A stretch of 64,000 nt of DNA, taken from Mucilaginibacter limnophilus. GTDB taxonomy: Bacteria > Bacteroidota > Bacteroidia > Sphingobacteriales > Sphingobacteriaceae. The stretch spans positions 496,001 through 560,000 of the forward strand of contig NZ_SACK01000002.1 of assembly GCF_004005815.1 (NCBI RefSeq), given 5' to 3'. Within the stretch, counting starts at the first letter, position 1; every line of letters starts with the position of its first letter. The notes beneath the pieces are model-generated. The model ran no database searches. It saw only the letters and a list, made by a program, of their open reading frames with translations, and was not told where the DNA came from. Both the position numbers and the translations under genes were made by a program. Below, one piece after another: positions 15,735 to 24,703 of this stretch.

Positions 15735-18585
15735 CAGGCATTAGTATAAACTTGATAAGGTTTTTACCGCTCAGGTATTTATTAGCGGTTTCTTTTGTGC
15801 TTTGCACGGTTACTGTTTCAAGTGTTTTCGGATAATTAATTATCCGGTGCGGATCTTCCTGGTTTTGTGCGCCTCCTGCCAGATATCCGGCCCAAAAATA
15901 ATTTTCACGCAGTTGCACTTGTTTTGCACGCATGTCTTCAGCTTTGAACTTTTTGATATCTGTTTCCTGTGCGCCGTTGGTTTTTATCTTGTTGATCTCG
16001 TCAAGCGTAGCGGCTATCAGTTTATCAACGTTCTCAGGTGCACAGCTAAATCCTACAGTTATACTATAATGGCCCGAAGGTACTTTCATATATCTTGCTC
16101 TTACGCCCGGTGCATAAACACCGCTTTCCTGTTCGCGCAAACGCTCAACCAGTTTGATGTTCAGCACTTCTTCCAACGCGTCAAGCTGTATGTTATTCAC
16201 TTCGTTATACTCATAATCACCGCTGAAAACAAGCTGCACAGTGCTTTTATCACCAATGCCTTTATTAACTATTTTAGTGATTTGCCCCGAAGGCGGATTC
16301 ATATTTAAATCTTTATACGTTTTTTTAGCATTACCTGCGGGTAGGCTGCCAAGGTAGGTGGCAAGTACAGCTTTCATCGATAATACATCAAAGTTACCTA
16401 CAAATGTAAATGTAAAGCCTCCCGGATCAGCAAAACTGCTTTTGTAAAAGTCAAACGCCTTGTCAAGCGATGCCGTATTTAACCTGCCGACAGTTGGTAC
16501 CATTGCTCTGAAGTTGTACCGGTTTAATACTGCGGTAACGGTATCCTGGAAAACACTGGAAGGATCGAGATTACGGTTTATCAGTACCGACTGCGTTTGG
16601 CTCAAAACCGATTGCCAGATGTCATTATCCTTGCGCGGTTCAGTAAAGTAAAGGTGGATAAGCTGCAGCGCGGTTTCAAGGTCGGCAGGTGTGGCATTGC
16701 CACTGAAACCTTGTGTATACTCACTAATATACGGCGAAATATTAACGTTTTTACCGGTCATCATCTTTTGCAGCTGTATCTGGTTGAATTCGCTTATACC
16801 GCTTCCACCAACAACCGAAGCAGCAAGGCTGGCCGAGGTAAAGTCCATATCCGAAGCAAGCGAAGTACCGCCAAGCCCGTAACCGGTAATAATAATCTGG
16901 TCGTTTTTAAAATTGGTTGGCTTTAGTATCGCTTTAATACCGTTTTGAAATACCAGTGTAGTTACACCAATTGAGTCGTCTTTTGTTTCTTCAGCTATCA
17001 CACCCGCATCAGGAATTTTTTCCATCAGGGGCTTGGTACTTACATTATCTACATAAGGTGTTAGGCCTTTACCGGCGGCAGTTATCCATCCAAGCAGTGC
17101 TGCTTCAGCAGGCAGCTTGTCTTTTTCAGAATCCGGAGCCTCAACAATGATGGCCCGGTTTTGATCACTAATGAATTTACCCGCCATACCATTCATCTGG
17201 GCAAGCGTTATTTTATCAATATTATCCAGATAGAATTGATATTCAAAAGCAATTCCCGGTATGGCCTGTCCTTCAAGGAAGTGTTGCTGATACTCGGCTA
17301 CAAAGTTTGATGAACGGGTTTTGTCGCGCTCTTTGTATGCGTTACCTAATTCAATCAGCGCGTTTTGCTTGGCGCGTTCAAACTCTGTTAAGGTAAATCC
17401 AAACTGGCGTGCACGCTCGGTTTCGCCAACAAGTGTTTTTAATGCACCCTCAAGTTCGCCGGGGCGTGCAACAACAACTGATGTAAAGGCATCCTGATCG
17501 CCAATAAAGCCACCGTAACTGGCATTGCCATATAAAAACGGAGGAGTAGGCTTTTGCATTAACTCGGCAAGGCGGGCGTTCAGCATTTGATTAAACAGGC
17601 TAACGCGGATGCTTTGCAGATAATCGGCTGCGGTTTTAACTTTCGTACCCGGAAGTTTTACTATGATCTCGGCCAGCGTGTACGGAAACTCTGGATCAGT
17701 AGCAAATTTTACCGTTGTGCCCGGCGTTACCGGTACATTGTATTCAGTGCGCGGTTTAACCGTAGCGGGATTTTTCAGCCCTGAAAATTTCTGCTTTATC
17801 AGTTGCTCAACTTTTGCCGGATCGAAATCACCAACAGCTATCACTGCCTGCAGGTTGGGGCGGTACCAGTCCTGATAGAAACTTTTGATGGTGGCCGCGT
17901 CAAAGTTCTTTATTACATCCTCTTTGCCTTTTGGCAGGCGGGTAGCATATCTCGAGTTGTTTAATATAGCAGGCAGGATCTGATTTTGAAGGCGCTCCTG
18001 GGCGTTCTTTCCGCGTAGGCGCAGTTCTTCTAACACAACACCGCGCTCTTTATCAAGCTCAGCCTGATCAAAGCTAACATAGCCTGCCCAATTAGCCAAT
18101 ATGTCAAAGCCTTTTTCAAAAAGCGCGGTGCTATCAGTAGGCAGAGGCAATTGGTAAACGGTTTCATCAAATGATGTTGACGCATTAAGGTCGGCGCCAA
18201 ACTTTATACCTGATGATTGTAAAAAGCTTACAAGTGAAGTTTTTGGAAAATCGCGGGTACCGTTAAAGGCCATGTGCTCGGCAAAGTGTGCCAGACCCTG
18301 TTGCGCATCAGTTTCAAGTATCGAACCGGCTTTAACAACAAGGTACAACTCAGCACGGTTTTGCGGGTAAGCATTCGGGCGAATGTAGTAGGTGAGGCCA
18401 TTGGGCAACTTACCGATTGTTACATTTTTATCAACCGGTAAAGCGGCGGTTTGTATTTGAGCGGCTTTGTTGGTTGGTTTACTTTTGGGTGAAGGAACGG
18501 GCTTTTTTTTAACTTGCGCTAACGCGCCTGTTGATGCCACAAACACGGCTAACGCCGCGATAGTTATTTTAAAGTTAAAACGCAT
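15712..18585 (-). CDS. M16 family zinc metallopeptidase, two-domain, exported
   Basis: A 957-residue pitrilysin-family peptidase. A signal peptide (MRFNFKITIAALAVFVASTG) and a basic Pro/Lys linker precede the catalytic half. The inverted zinc motif H100-F-A-E103-H104 followed by MAFNGT is intact, and a downstream conserved Glu region (ELDKERGVVLEELRLR) matches the third zinc ligand area. The C-terminal half is the inactive M16 domain that completes the clam-shell chamber. These enzymes degrade peptides in the periplasm. It is a single gene, convergent with the lipoprotein and followed upstream by a DUF4197 gene on the same strand. Confidence 0.93.
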   Translation of the reverse strand: MRFNFKITIAALAVFVASTGALAQVKKKPVPSPKSKPTNKAAQIQTAALPVDKNVTIGKLPNGLTYYIRPNAYPQNRAELYLVVKAGSILETDAQQGLAHFAEHMAFNGTRDFPKTSLVSFLQSSGIKFGADLNASTSFDETVYQLPLPTDSTALFEKGFDILANWAGYVSFDQAELDKERGVVLEELRLRGKNAQERLQNQILPAILNNSRYATRLPKGKEDVIKNFDAATIKSFYQDWYRPNLQAVIAVGDFDPAKVEQLIKQKFSGLKNPATVKPRTEYNVPVTPGTTVKFATDPEFPYTLAEIIVKLPGTKVKTAADYLQSIRVSLFNQMLNARLAELMQKPTPPFLYGNASYGGFIGDQDAFTSVVVARPGELEGALKTLVGETERARQFGFTLTEFERAKQNALIELGNAYKERDKTRSSNFVAEYQQHFLEGQAIPGIAFEYQFYLDNIDKITLAQMNGMAGKFISDQNRAIIVEAPDSEKDKLPAEAALLGWITAAGKGLTPYVDNVSTKPLMEKIPDAGVIAEETKDDSIGVTTLVFQNGIKAILKPTNFKNDQIIITGYGLGGTSLASDMDFTSASLAASVVGGSGISEFNQIQLQKMMTGKNVNISPYISEYTQGFSGNATPADLETALQLIHLYFTEPRKDNDIWQSVLSQTQSVLINRNLDPSSVFQDTVTAVLNRYNFRAMVPTVGRLNTASLDKAFDFYKSSFADPGGFTFTFVGNFDVLSMKAVLATYLGSLPAGNAKKTYKDLNMNPPSGQITKIVNKGIGDKSTVQLVFSGDYEYNEVNNIQLDALEEVLNIKLVERLREQESGVYAPGVRARYMKVPSGHYSITVGFSCAPENVDKLIAATLDEINKIKTNGAQETDIKKFKAEDMRAKQVQLRENYFWAGYLAGGAQNQEDPHRIINYPKTLETVTVQSTKETANKYLSGKNLIKFILMPEKKQAAQ

Positions 18586-18691
18586 AAATTAATCAGGTAT
18601 AAACGCTAAAGATGCAAAACGCCAACGGCGTTTGCAAATATCACATTAAACTGATTAACTTGAAATTAAATATAAAATTGTTGCCTAAAGC

Positions 18692-19423
18692 TTATTTTTT
18701 CGTGTCGGCATAGCCAAACACTTTTTGCATTAAAGTAGTGCTGCGGGCAGATAGATTTTGGCGAATGTTTATCTCTTCCTTCCCTATTTCTTTAAACAAA
18801 CCTTCAATGGCTTTTTGCGTAACATAATCGCTCAAATCAGGGTTAAGTTTGGTGCTTACAAGCGGTATCTTATTATAAGCGGTTACCACATCGCCGTAAT
18901 ACTTAGTTGCACCAACTTTACTCAGGCTGTTATTGATAACCGGCCTGAATTTTTCTTTAAGCTGATTTAAAGTTGTACGGTAAAAGTATTGGGTTGCCGC
19001 ATCCTCACCACCAAACAAAATATTAGTGGCATCCTGCAGGGTAAGCTGTTTTAATGAGTTGATGAAGATGGGTTTTGCCTCTTTTGCGGCATCCTCGGCT
19101 GCACGGTTAAGTGACAGTATCACGTTATCACATAAACTGTTTAAACCAATTGCGCGCAGCGCCTGCTCAGCCTTTTGTGCTTCGGGCGGGAATAGAATTT
19201 TCACCAGCGCGTTGCCGAAATAACCGTTAGTTGCCGAAAGCTTGTCAGAACTTTTATTGGTACCCTGCTGCAAAGCTTCTTTAAGCGCCGACGCGATTTC
19301 AAAAGCTGAAGGGTTGCCTAACGCACCGCCTGCAGTTTGTGCTACCTGGTTAAGTGTGTCGCAGCCTGAAAATATAGTAATAAAAACAAAAGCGGAAAGT
19401 ATCAGTAAGGTTTTCTTTATCAT
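18692..19423 (-). CDS. DUF4197 domain lipoprotein
   Basis: A 243-residue protein with a lipoprotein signal (MIKKTLLILSAFVFITIFSGC, Cys21). The rest is DUF4197-like: SAFEIASALKEALQQGT, VKILFPPEAQKAE, NRAAEDAAKEAKPIFINSL and the C-terminal ALEGLFKEIG-like segment. It is mostly alpha-helical and its function is unknown. It is probably anchored facing the periplasm. It lies 107 nt from the M16 gene and 31 nt downstream of the phosphate transporter gene on the same strand. Confidence 0.85.
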   Translation of the reverse strand: MIKKTLLILSAFVFITIFSGCDTLNQVAQTAGGALGNPSAFEIASALKEALQQGTNKSSDKLSATNGYFGNALVKILFPPEAQKAEQALRAIGLNSLCDNVILSLNRAAEDAAKEAKPIFINSLKQLTLQDATNILFGGEDAATQYFYRTTLNQLKEKFRPVINNSLSKVGATKYYGDVVTAYNKIPLVSTKLNPDLSDYVTQKAIEGLFKEIGKEEINIRQNLSARSTTLMQKVFGYADTKK

Positions 19424-19454
19424 ACTACCTTAAACCCGCAAGTGTGAAAAAAGT

Positions 19455-20465
19455 TTACGCGAACAGCCTGATGAGTGAATAAACACCTGCCGCAATAAGT
19501 GCCGAAATAGGGATAGTTATTATCCAGGCCCACAACAAGTTGATGGTTACTCCCCAGCGTACTGCCGAAACCCGTTTAGTTAATCCAACACCTATAATTG
19601 AACCGGTAATGGTATGCGTAGTAGAAACAGGTATACCCAAGCGCTCGGTGATAGTTAGGGTGATAGCGCCCGCAGTTTCGGCACTTACACCCTCGAGCGG
19701 AGTTACTTTAGTGATTTTGGTGCCCATGGTTTTCACGATTTTCCAACCACCCGACATGGTGCCCAAGGCAATAGCTGAATAACAGGTAAGCGGTATCCAT
19801 TCAGGCATTGCGGCGCCATCGGTAATAATGTTATTTGTTACTAATGCCACGTAAATAATACCCATTACTTTCTGAGCATCGTTACCGCCATGCGCAAAAC
19901 TTAAAAATGCTGATGATATCAGCTGGCCGGCCTTAAACCACTTTTCGGCAGCGGCAGGGCGTGCATTTTTGCATATGTGTAAAATAATAATGGTTATAAT
20001 GTATGCGATAATTAAACCTATAAATGGCGCTAACACTATATACGAAGCTATTTTAAGCACATAATCCATTTTAACCGCATCAAAAGCGTTTGCGCCCATA
20101 TATAATGCGTTTGTCATACCAGCCCCGGCAAAACCGCCTATAAGCGTATGCGATGAGCTTGATGGAATACCGAACCACCAGGTAAACAAATTCCATGTTA
20201 TAGCAGCAGCTAAGCCCGCCAGTATTACGTTGATAGTAACATAGTCTTGTATAACTATCTTGGCAATTGTATTAGCAACTTTATGGTCTTTTATAACAAA
20301 AAATGCTACAAAGTTAAATATAGCCGCCCATATTACTGCCTGGAAAGGGGTAAGCACTTTGGTTGATACAATGGTAGCTATTGAGTTTGCCGCATCATGA
20401 AAACCATTAATAAAATCAAATATTATTGCCAGGCAAATTACAACAACAAGCAGGGTGGTAACCAT
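19455..20465 (-). CDS. pit: Low-affinity inorganic phosphate transporter (PiT family)
   Basis: A 336-residue permease with about 10 membrane segments. Both inverted-repeat signature regions are present: GFHDAANSIAT near the N-terminus and SFAHGGNDAQKVMG in the second half, the latter with the ND pair that contributes to phosphate/cation binding. It moves phosphate with H+ or Na+ across the inner membrane. It lies 18 nt downstream of the DUF47 gene, the usual partner of PiT carriers. Confidence 0.95.
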   Translation of the reverse strand: MVTTLLVVVICLAIIFDFINGFHDAANSIATIVSTKVLTPFQAVIWAAIFNFVAFFVIKDHKVANTIAKIVIQDYVTINVILAGLAAAITWNLFTWWFGIPSSSSHTLIGGFAGAGMTNALYMGANAFDAVKMDYVLKIASYIVLAPFIGLIIAYIITIIILHICKNARPAAAEKWFKAGQLISSAFLSFAHGGNDAQKVMGIIYVALVTNNIITDGAAMPEWIPLTCYSAIALGTMSGGWKIVKTMGTKITKVTPLEGVSAETAGAITLTITERLGIPVSTTHTITGSIIGVGLTKRVSAVRWGVTINLLWAWIITIPISALIAAGVYSLIRLFA

Positions 20466-20483
20466 GTAAAAGGGTATAAGTAC

Positions 20484-21134
20484 TTAAGCGTTTTTAACTA
20501 ATATCGATTCCATTACATTGGCAGCATCTTCGCACATATCTGTCGCAGTTTCAAGCGCCGAATAGATCTCTTTGTATTTTATAAGGTTAATAGCGTCTTT
20601 TTCATACAAAAAAAGATCAGCTACAGCGCGGTCAAATACATAGTCGGCCTGATTTTCAACGCTGTTTATGCGGATGCAGGAGTCGGCAATGTTGCGTACG
20701 TTGCGGAGGTCTTTTAGTTCTTTAACGGCTTTTTCAAGGTCGATACTGGCTTGCAATATCAGCTCTGATAATTTCCTGATATGATCATTTATCTCGCTTA
20801 CATTGTACAGCATCATGCGGTTAGCCGCACCTTGTATATAGTCGGCAACATCATCAATAGCTGTAGCCAGCGAGTGGATGTCTTCACGGTCGAACGGCGT
20901 GATGAAATTTTTACCTAACTCAAGATATATCTGGTGGGTAGTTTCGTCGCCTTTGTTTTCCAGTTTATCAATCTGTTTGAATAACTCTTCGCGTGTGGCG
21001 GCGTTGTTTGAATTAACCGCTTCAACTAAAATTGTCGCCATTGAAACGACGTTGCTCGAAGCCTGTTCAAATAATGGAAAAAAAACTTTTTTATCCTTTG
21101 GGACAAAATACTGGAAAATGCTGTTTAATGACAT
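20484..21134 (-). CDS. DUF47 family PhoU-like protein
   Basis: A 216-residue, all-helical cytoplasmic protein of the DUF47/PhoU-like family (MSLNSIFQYFVPKDKKVFFPLFEQ, ending CEDAANVMESILVKNA). Such proteins are encoded next to PiT transporters and are thought to regulate them or bind metal clusters. It is the first gene of a two-gene unit with the transporter. A TACCTTTG box on the minus strand at 21154-21161 probably drives the pair. Confidence 0.9.
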   Translation of the reverse strand: MSLNSIFQYFVPKDKKVFFPLFEQASSNVVSMATILVEAVNSNNAATREELFKQIDKLENKGDETTHQIYLELGKNFITPFDREDIHSLATAIDDVADYIQGAANRMMLYNVSEINDHIRKLSELILQASIDLEKAVKELKDLRNVRNIADSCIRINSVENQADYVFDRAVADLFLYEKDAINLIKYKEIYSALETATDMCEDAANVMESILVKNA

Positions 21135-21153
21135 TGTTACTTATTAATAACAG

Positions 21154-21161
21154 CAAAGGTA
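21154..21161 (-). promoter_or_regulatory. -7 promoter box of the DUF47-PiT operon
   Basis: TACCTTTG on the minus strand, 19 nt before the ATG at 21134. The -33 position has no clear TTTG. Confidence 0.5.
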
Positions 21162-21183
21162 ACCCATGTATGTTAAGTTAATG

Positions 21184-22248
21184 TTAACTTTTTAACACTG
21201 GTAAACCGGGGAAAGCAATTTGGGGCTTTGCTTTTTGAAGTGTAAAGCCAAATGTAGAGCCCAGGCCTTCGGTACTACGCACAGTAATGGTTTGCTGATG
21301 GGCTTCTATAATATGCTTTACAATAGCCAGTCCTAAGCCAGAGCCTCCAATTTTTCTCGAGCGGCTGCTATCAGTACGGAAAAAGCGTTCAAAAAGCCTT
21401 GGAAGGTATTTCTCTTCAATACCAATGCCATCGTCGGTTATTTCAACAAGTACCTGGTCGTGCAGTTCAAATATGCTTACTGACGTTGTGCCGCCTTCCT
21501 TGCCATATTTTAGGGAGTTGTCAATAAGGTTAATAATTACCTGGCTGATCTTCTCCCTGTCGGCATACACCATTATCGCTTCATCATATTTTTCCTTAAA
21601 TTCCAGCGTAATATGATGTCTTTCCGCTTTTAGTTCTGAAGAGTCAAGTACCTCTTTTATCAGGTCGTTTATTTTAAACTTGCTGTAATTAATGGGTATT
21701 TCACCTTTTTCAAGCTTTGAAATCTCGTCAAGATCTTTAATCAGGTAGCTCAGCCTGTCAACATTACGGGCTGCTTTATCCAGAAATTGCCGGGCCATAT
21801 CCTTATCTTCAAAATCGTCTTCCTGGATGGCATCAATGTACCCTTGTATAGCAAACAGCGGGGTTTTGAATTCGTGCGATATATTGGAAAGAAACTCGCG
21901 GCGAAATTTTTCCTGCTTACGCAATTCTTCTATCTCGCTTTTTTTCTGAGTGGCCCATTCTTCTACTTCATGCTCCACGTCATTTATCGGGTCGGCGCTA
22001 ACATGTTCGCCAATGGCGTCGCGTAGGTCTCTGCCAAGTTTTAGGTTGTGTATCTGTTTGTAAATGAGCTTTATTTTTGAGTAGATATACTTTTCTATCA
22101 AATAATAAAAAATAATAAAGCTGATAACAAAAGTGGCAGTAAAGGTTACCAGTACTGCATGCAGGTTTTGCTGAAAATAATAATTGGCGATAGATAGCGT
22201 AATGGCTACGGCTATAGCATTAATAAAAACCAGTACGCGCAATTTCAT
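21184..22248 (-). CDS. Sensor histidine kinase, PhoR-like layout
   Basis: A 354-residue membrane kinase. Two membrane segments (about 5-22 and 32-52) enclose almost no periplasmic loop. A short linker leads to the H-box EFLSNISHEFKTPLFAIQGY with phospho-acceptor His125, then the ATPase domain with N-box (INLIDNSLKYG), G1 (EITDDGIGI), F box (RLFERFFR) and G2 (GSGLGLAIVKHI). It should autophosphorylate and donate to a response regulator, but none is encoded in the window. Position next to the phosphate transporter suggests a PhoR-like role; that is an inference from context only. It is 49 nt upstream of the DUF47 gene on the same strand. Confidence 0.9.
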   Translation of the reverse strand: MKLRVLVFINAIAVAITLSIANYYFQQNLHAVLVTFTATFVISFIIFYYLIEKYIYSKIKLIYKQIHNLKLGRDLRDAIGEHVSADPINDVEHEVEEWATQKKSEIEELRKQEKFRREFLSNISHEFKTPLFAIQGYIDAIQEDDFEDKDMARQFLDKAARNVDRLSYLIKDLDEISKLEKGEIPINYSKFKINDLIKEVLDSSELKAERHHITLEFKEKYDEAIMVYADREKISQVIINLIDNSLKYGKEGGTTSVSIFELHDQVLVEITDDGIGIEEKYLPRLFERFFRTDSSRSRKIGGSGLGLAIVKHIIEAHQQTITVRSTEGLGSTFGFTLQKAKPQIAFPGLPVLKS

Positions 22249-22290
22249 GCTATAAAGTTATGATTTTACAGCTACTATAGTATGCAGAAA

Positions 22291-22815
22291 TTATTTTGCT
22301 GTTTGTACCTTAATGTTAACCGTAACCTCGTCACCTAATACCATGCTGTTACCGCCAACATTAAAATCACGGCGGCTTATTTTAAAGCTGCCGTTAAAAT
22401 CGGCTTTGCCGTTAGCTTCGACATAGGTAAACGGTACGTCAACAGGTTTGGTAATACCTTTTATAGTAAGATTAAATTTGCCTGAAAATCCACTGCCTTT
22501 TTTCTGAAATCCGGTTGACTTCATGGTAATCTGCGGATATTTATCAACATCAAAAAACTTTTGTCCTTTCAGATGATCGTCGCGGGTATCGTTATCGGTA
22601 TTTACGCTGCTGGCGTCTATAAAAGCGTCAATATTGCTGCTATCCAGGTGCGATGGGTCAAATTTTATAGTTGCCTTTACATCACCGAATTTACCATCCG
22701 TCATGATACCCAGATTTTTTACCTTGAAAGTTACTGAAGAAGATGTTATGGTTGTTTGAGCGAATGTTGCAGCGGCTGCTAAGAAAAGTATTATAAACGC
22801 AAAATATTTTTTCAT
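22291..22815 (-). CDS. YceI family periplasmic protein
   Basis: A 174-residue lipocalin-like protein. Signal peptide MKKYFAFIILFLAAAATFAQ, then the YceI beta barrel with TVKFKVKNLG-type N-terminus, KATIKFDPSHLDSSNIDAFI, DDHLKGQKFFDVDKYPQI and NVGGNSMVLGDEVTVNI. The family binds polyisoprenoids or amphiphiles in the periplasm. The length fits. It is on the same strand as the kinase, with a 42 nt gap. Confidence 0.93.
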   Translation of the reverse strand: MKKYFAFIILFLAAAATFAQTTITSSSVTFKVKNLGIMTDGKFGDVKATIKFDPSHLDSSNIDAFIDASSVNTDNDTRDDHLKGQKFFDVDKYPQITMKSTGFQKKGSGFSGKFNLTIKGITKPVDVPFTYVEANGKADFNGSFKISRRDFNVGGNSMVLGDEVTVNIKVQTAK

Positions 22816-22869
22816 ATCACGAAGTAACGGGGTTTTTAGATATGTAGTATATTTAGATCTTTAATTGCT

Positions 22870-23397
22870 ATGACGCCTAACATCCTCACAAATAATTTAC
22901 TCAATAAGGTTAAATTTCTTGCATGGTATCAAATCCTTGGTGGACTTTTAGGATTAGGAATTACAATATATATCATTGCCGGGCTTGAAAAGTTAAGCGG
23001 TTTAATGTTTTTAGTTATTATTGTTCCTCTGCTTTTATATAGTCTTTCCATTTATTGTGGGAAACTGCTTTTATCAGTCAATTATAACCTTGGATTTAAA
23101 CTGACTATCATAAATCAAGCACTTCAAGTGTTATGTTTTATGTTGTTTGGATATGCATTTATGTATGTTTCGGGCGCTATGTTATTAATAACTGTTTCAA
23201 GTGGCGATGGAGTTGTATTCGGGTTTAATTTTTCCATTATTTCAACCTGGCAAATAAACTTTCGTACAAGTGATACCACAGCAAAGCTTGGTGTAAACCT
23301 TGTGGCAATATTCATGCTCTATTTTGCCGATAAATTACTATTAGCCATCAAAAAGCAACTATCAGACAATGCAATAGATAGTACTGAGGCGGAGTAA
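22870..23397 (+). CDS. Integral membrane protein of unknown function
   Basis: A 175-residue protein with four predicted membrane segments (about 20-40, 42-62, 85-110 and 140-165), an N-terminal amphipathic stretch and a short acidic tail. No motif is recognised. It is a lone plus-strand gene inside a minus-strand stretch. It is AT-rich compared with its neighbours and ends 5 nt from the convergent M28 gene. Confidence 0.65.
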   Translation: MTPNILTNNLLNKVKFLAWYQILGGLLGLGITIYIIAGLEKLSGLMFLVIIVPLLLYSLSIYCGKLLLSVNYNLGFKLTIINQALQVLCFMLFGYAFMYVSGAMLLITVSSGDGVVFGFNFSIISTWQINFRTSDTTAKLGVNLVAIFMLYFADKLLLAIKKQLSDNAIDSTEAE

Positions 23398-23402
23398 TAT
23401 TA

Positions 23403-24695
23403 TTATTCCTTCAATTTCGGTATCCTCGTCGGCGTATCCTTACCGGCTACAATACTGCGTGAACTTAATGCTATAGCCCTGATAGTTGAGGTGATGTTGC
23501 TAACATCAAGCGACTCGAACTCATCGTCAACACTGTGATAGAGTTTGTCAATATCTATTTGGTCTGTTGAAATAGTGTGTGCCGGAACGCCGAATTTCGC
23601 CAGTGTAGCATTGTCGCTGCGGTAAAACAGATCCTGCTCTGGATATGGATCAGGATGGAAGGTAAATGCTGTGCCTTTCAGGTTTTTCTGTAGAATAGTG
23701 CCAAAATCCGACCGCTCATAACCTGTAATGAATGCTGAATTAGTACCGAACTTTGATGCTTTGCCAATCATCTCAATATTGAACATGGCAACAGTTTTAT
23801 CCGGATCAACCTGCTTAGAAAAATACTGTGAACCGTAACCTCCGATCTCTTCGGCAGTAAAGGCTACAAATATTAAAGTACGTGCATTGTTGTTCAGTTT
23901 TTTATAGTATTTGGCTAAAGTAATAACCGCTGTAGTGCCCGAAGCATCGTCATCGGCGCCGTTGGCAATGCTATCGCCGGCGGCAGGTTTAATAATACCC
24001 AGGTGATCGTAATGGCCTGAGAAAATCACATACTCATCCGGCTTGCTTTTACCGGGGATTATACCCGCTACATTGAACAAGGGCAGGTTCTCGCTTTTGC
24101 CTTCGTAAACTACTTCGTATGCGTTAACTTTGCCAAAGTTACCAAGCGCGAAAACCAGCGTTTGGGCGGTGTCGGCTTTAAAAGATACGCTACCGCTCAT
24201 GCTGCGGTTACGCACACGTTTAAAAATATCGGCAAACGAAGGGTCAACCAGTATCAGATATTTTTTACCGCTTTGTATATATTTAAAATATTCCTCACGG
24301 AAGTTGGCGCCTGCTGGTATTTTGACTATTTCAGCGCCTGAACTGCTCCACCTGAACGATTCTCCCGCCGATGCAAAAACATTTTCTGCAGGTACAGCGG
24401 CGCCATTTATGGTTGCCGCGGTACTAACGGGTGTCGAGCGTATCAAGCTAAACGTTTGCCTGAACCCTTTTTCTCCTTTTAGAGGCTCCAGTCCGGCTGC
24501 TTTAAATTCACCTTCAATAAAAGTAGCAGCTTTTTCAATGCCGGGTGTAAAAGTGGCGCGGCCCTGCATATCGTCGGCAGCAAGGGTTTTTATTACACGC
24601 TCCACATCTTTTTGAGCGATAAGTTTATTCACATCCTGCCCGAAGCTGTAAACAGCGGCGGCAAGCAATAACGAGGTGGTTATAAATTTCTTCAT
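23403..24695 (-). CDS. M28 family zinc aminopeptidase, exported
   Basis: A 430-residue secreted peptidase. Signal peptide MKKFITTSLLLAAAVYSFGQ, a PA-like insert in the middle, then the M28 domain: FSGHYDHLG (His ligand and Asp), GADDDASGT (bridging Asp), FTAEEIGGYGS (catalytic Glu and ligand Glu), MFNIEMIGK and the late Ser/His region PAHTIST. All zinc positions appear intact. It removes N-terminal amino acids from peptides in the periplasm. It lies 8 nt downstream of the M61 gene on the same strand, so the two peptidases are probably co-transcribed. Confidence 0.93.
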   Translation of the reverse strand: MKKFITTSLLLAAAVYSFGQDVNKLIAQKDVERVIKTLAADDMQGRATFTPGIEKAATFIEGEFKAAGLEPLKGEKGFRQTFSLIRSTPVSTAATINGAAVPAENVFASAGESFRWSSSGAEIVKIPAGANFREEYFKYIQSGKKYLILVDPSFADIFKRVRNRSMSGSVSFKADTAQTLVFALGNFGKVNAYEVVYEGKSENLPLFNVAGIIPGKSKPDEYVIFSGHYDHLGIIKPAAGDSIANGADDDASGTTAVITLAKYYKKLNNNARTLIFVAFTAEEIGGYGSQYFSKQVDPDKTVAMFNIEMIGKASKFGTNSAFITGYERSDFGTILQKNLKGTAFTFHPDPYPEQDLFYRSDNATLAKFGVPAHTISTDQIDIDKLYHSVDDEFESLDVSNITSTIRAIALSSRSIVAGKDTPTRIPKLKE

Positions 24696-24703
24696 GATGA
24701 TGC

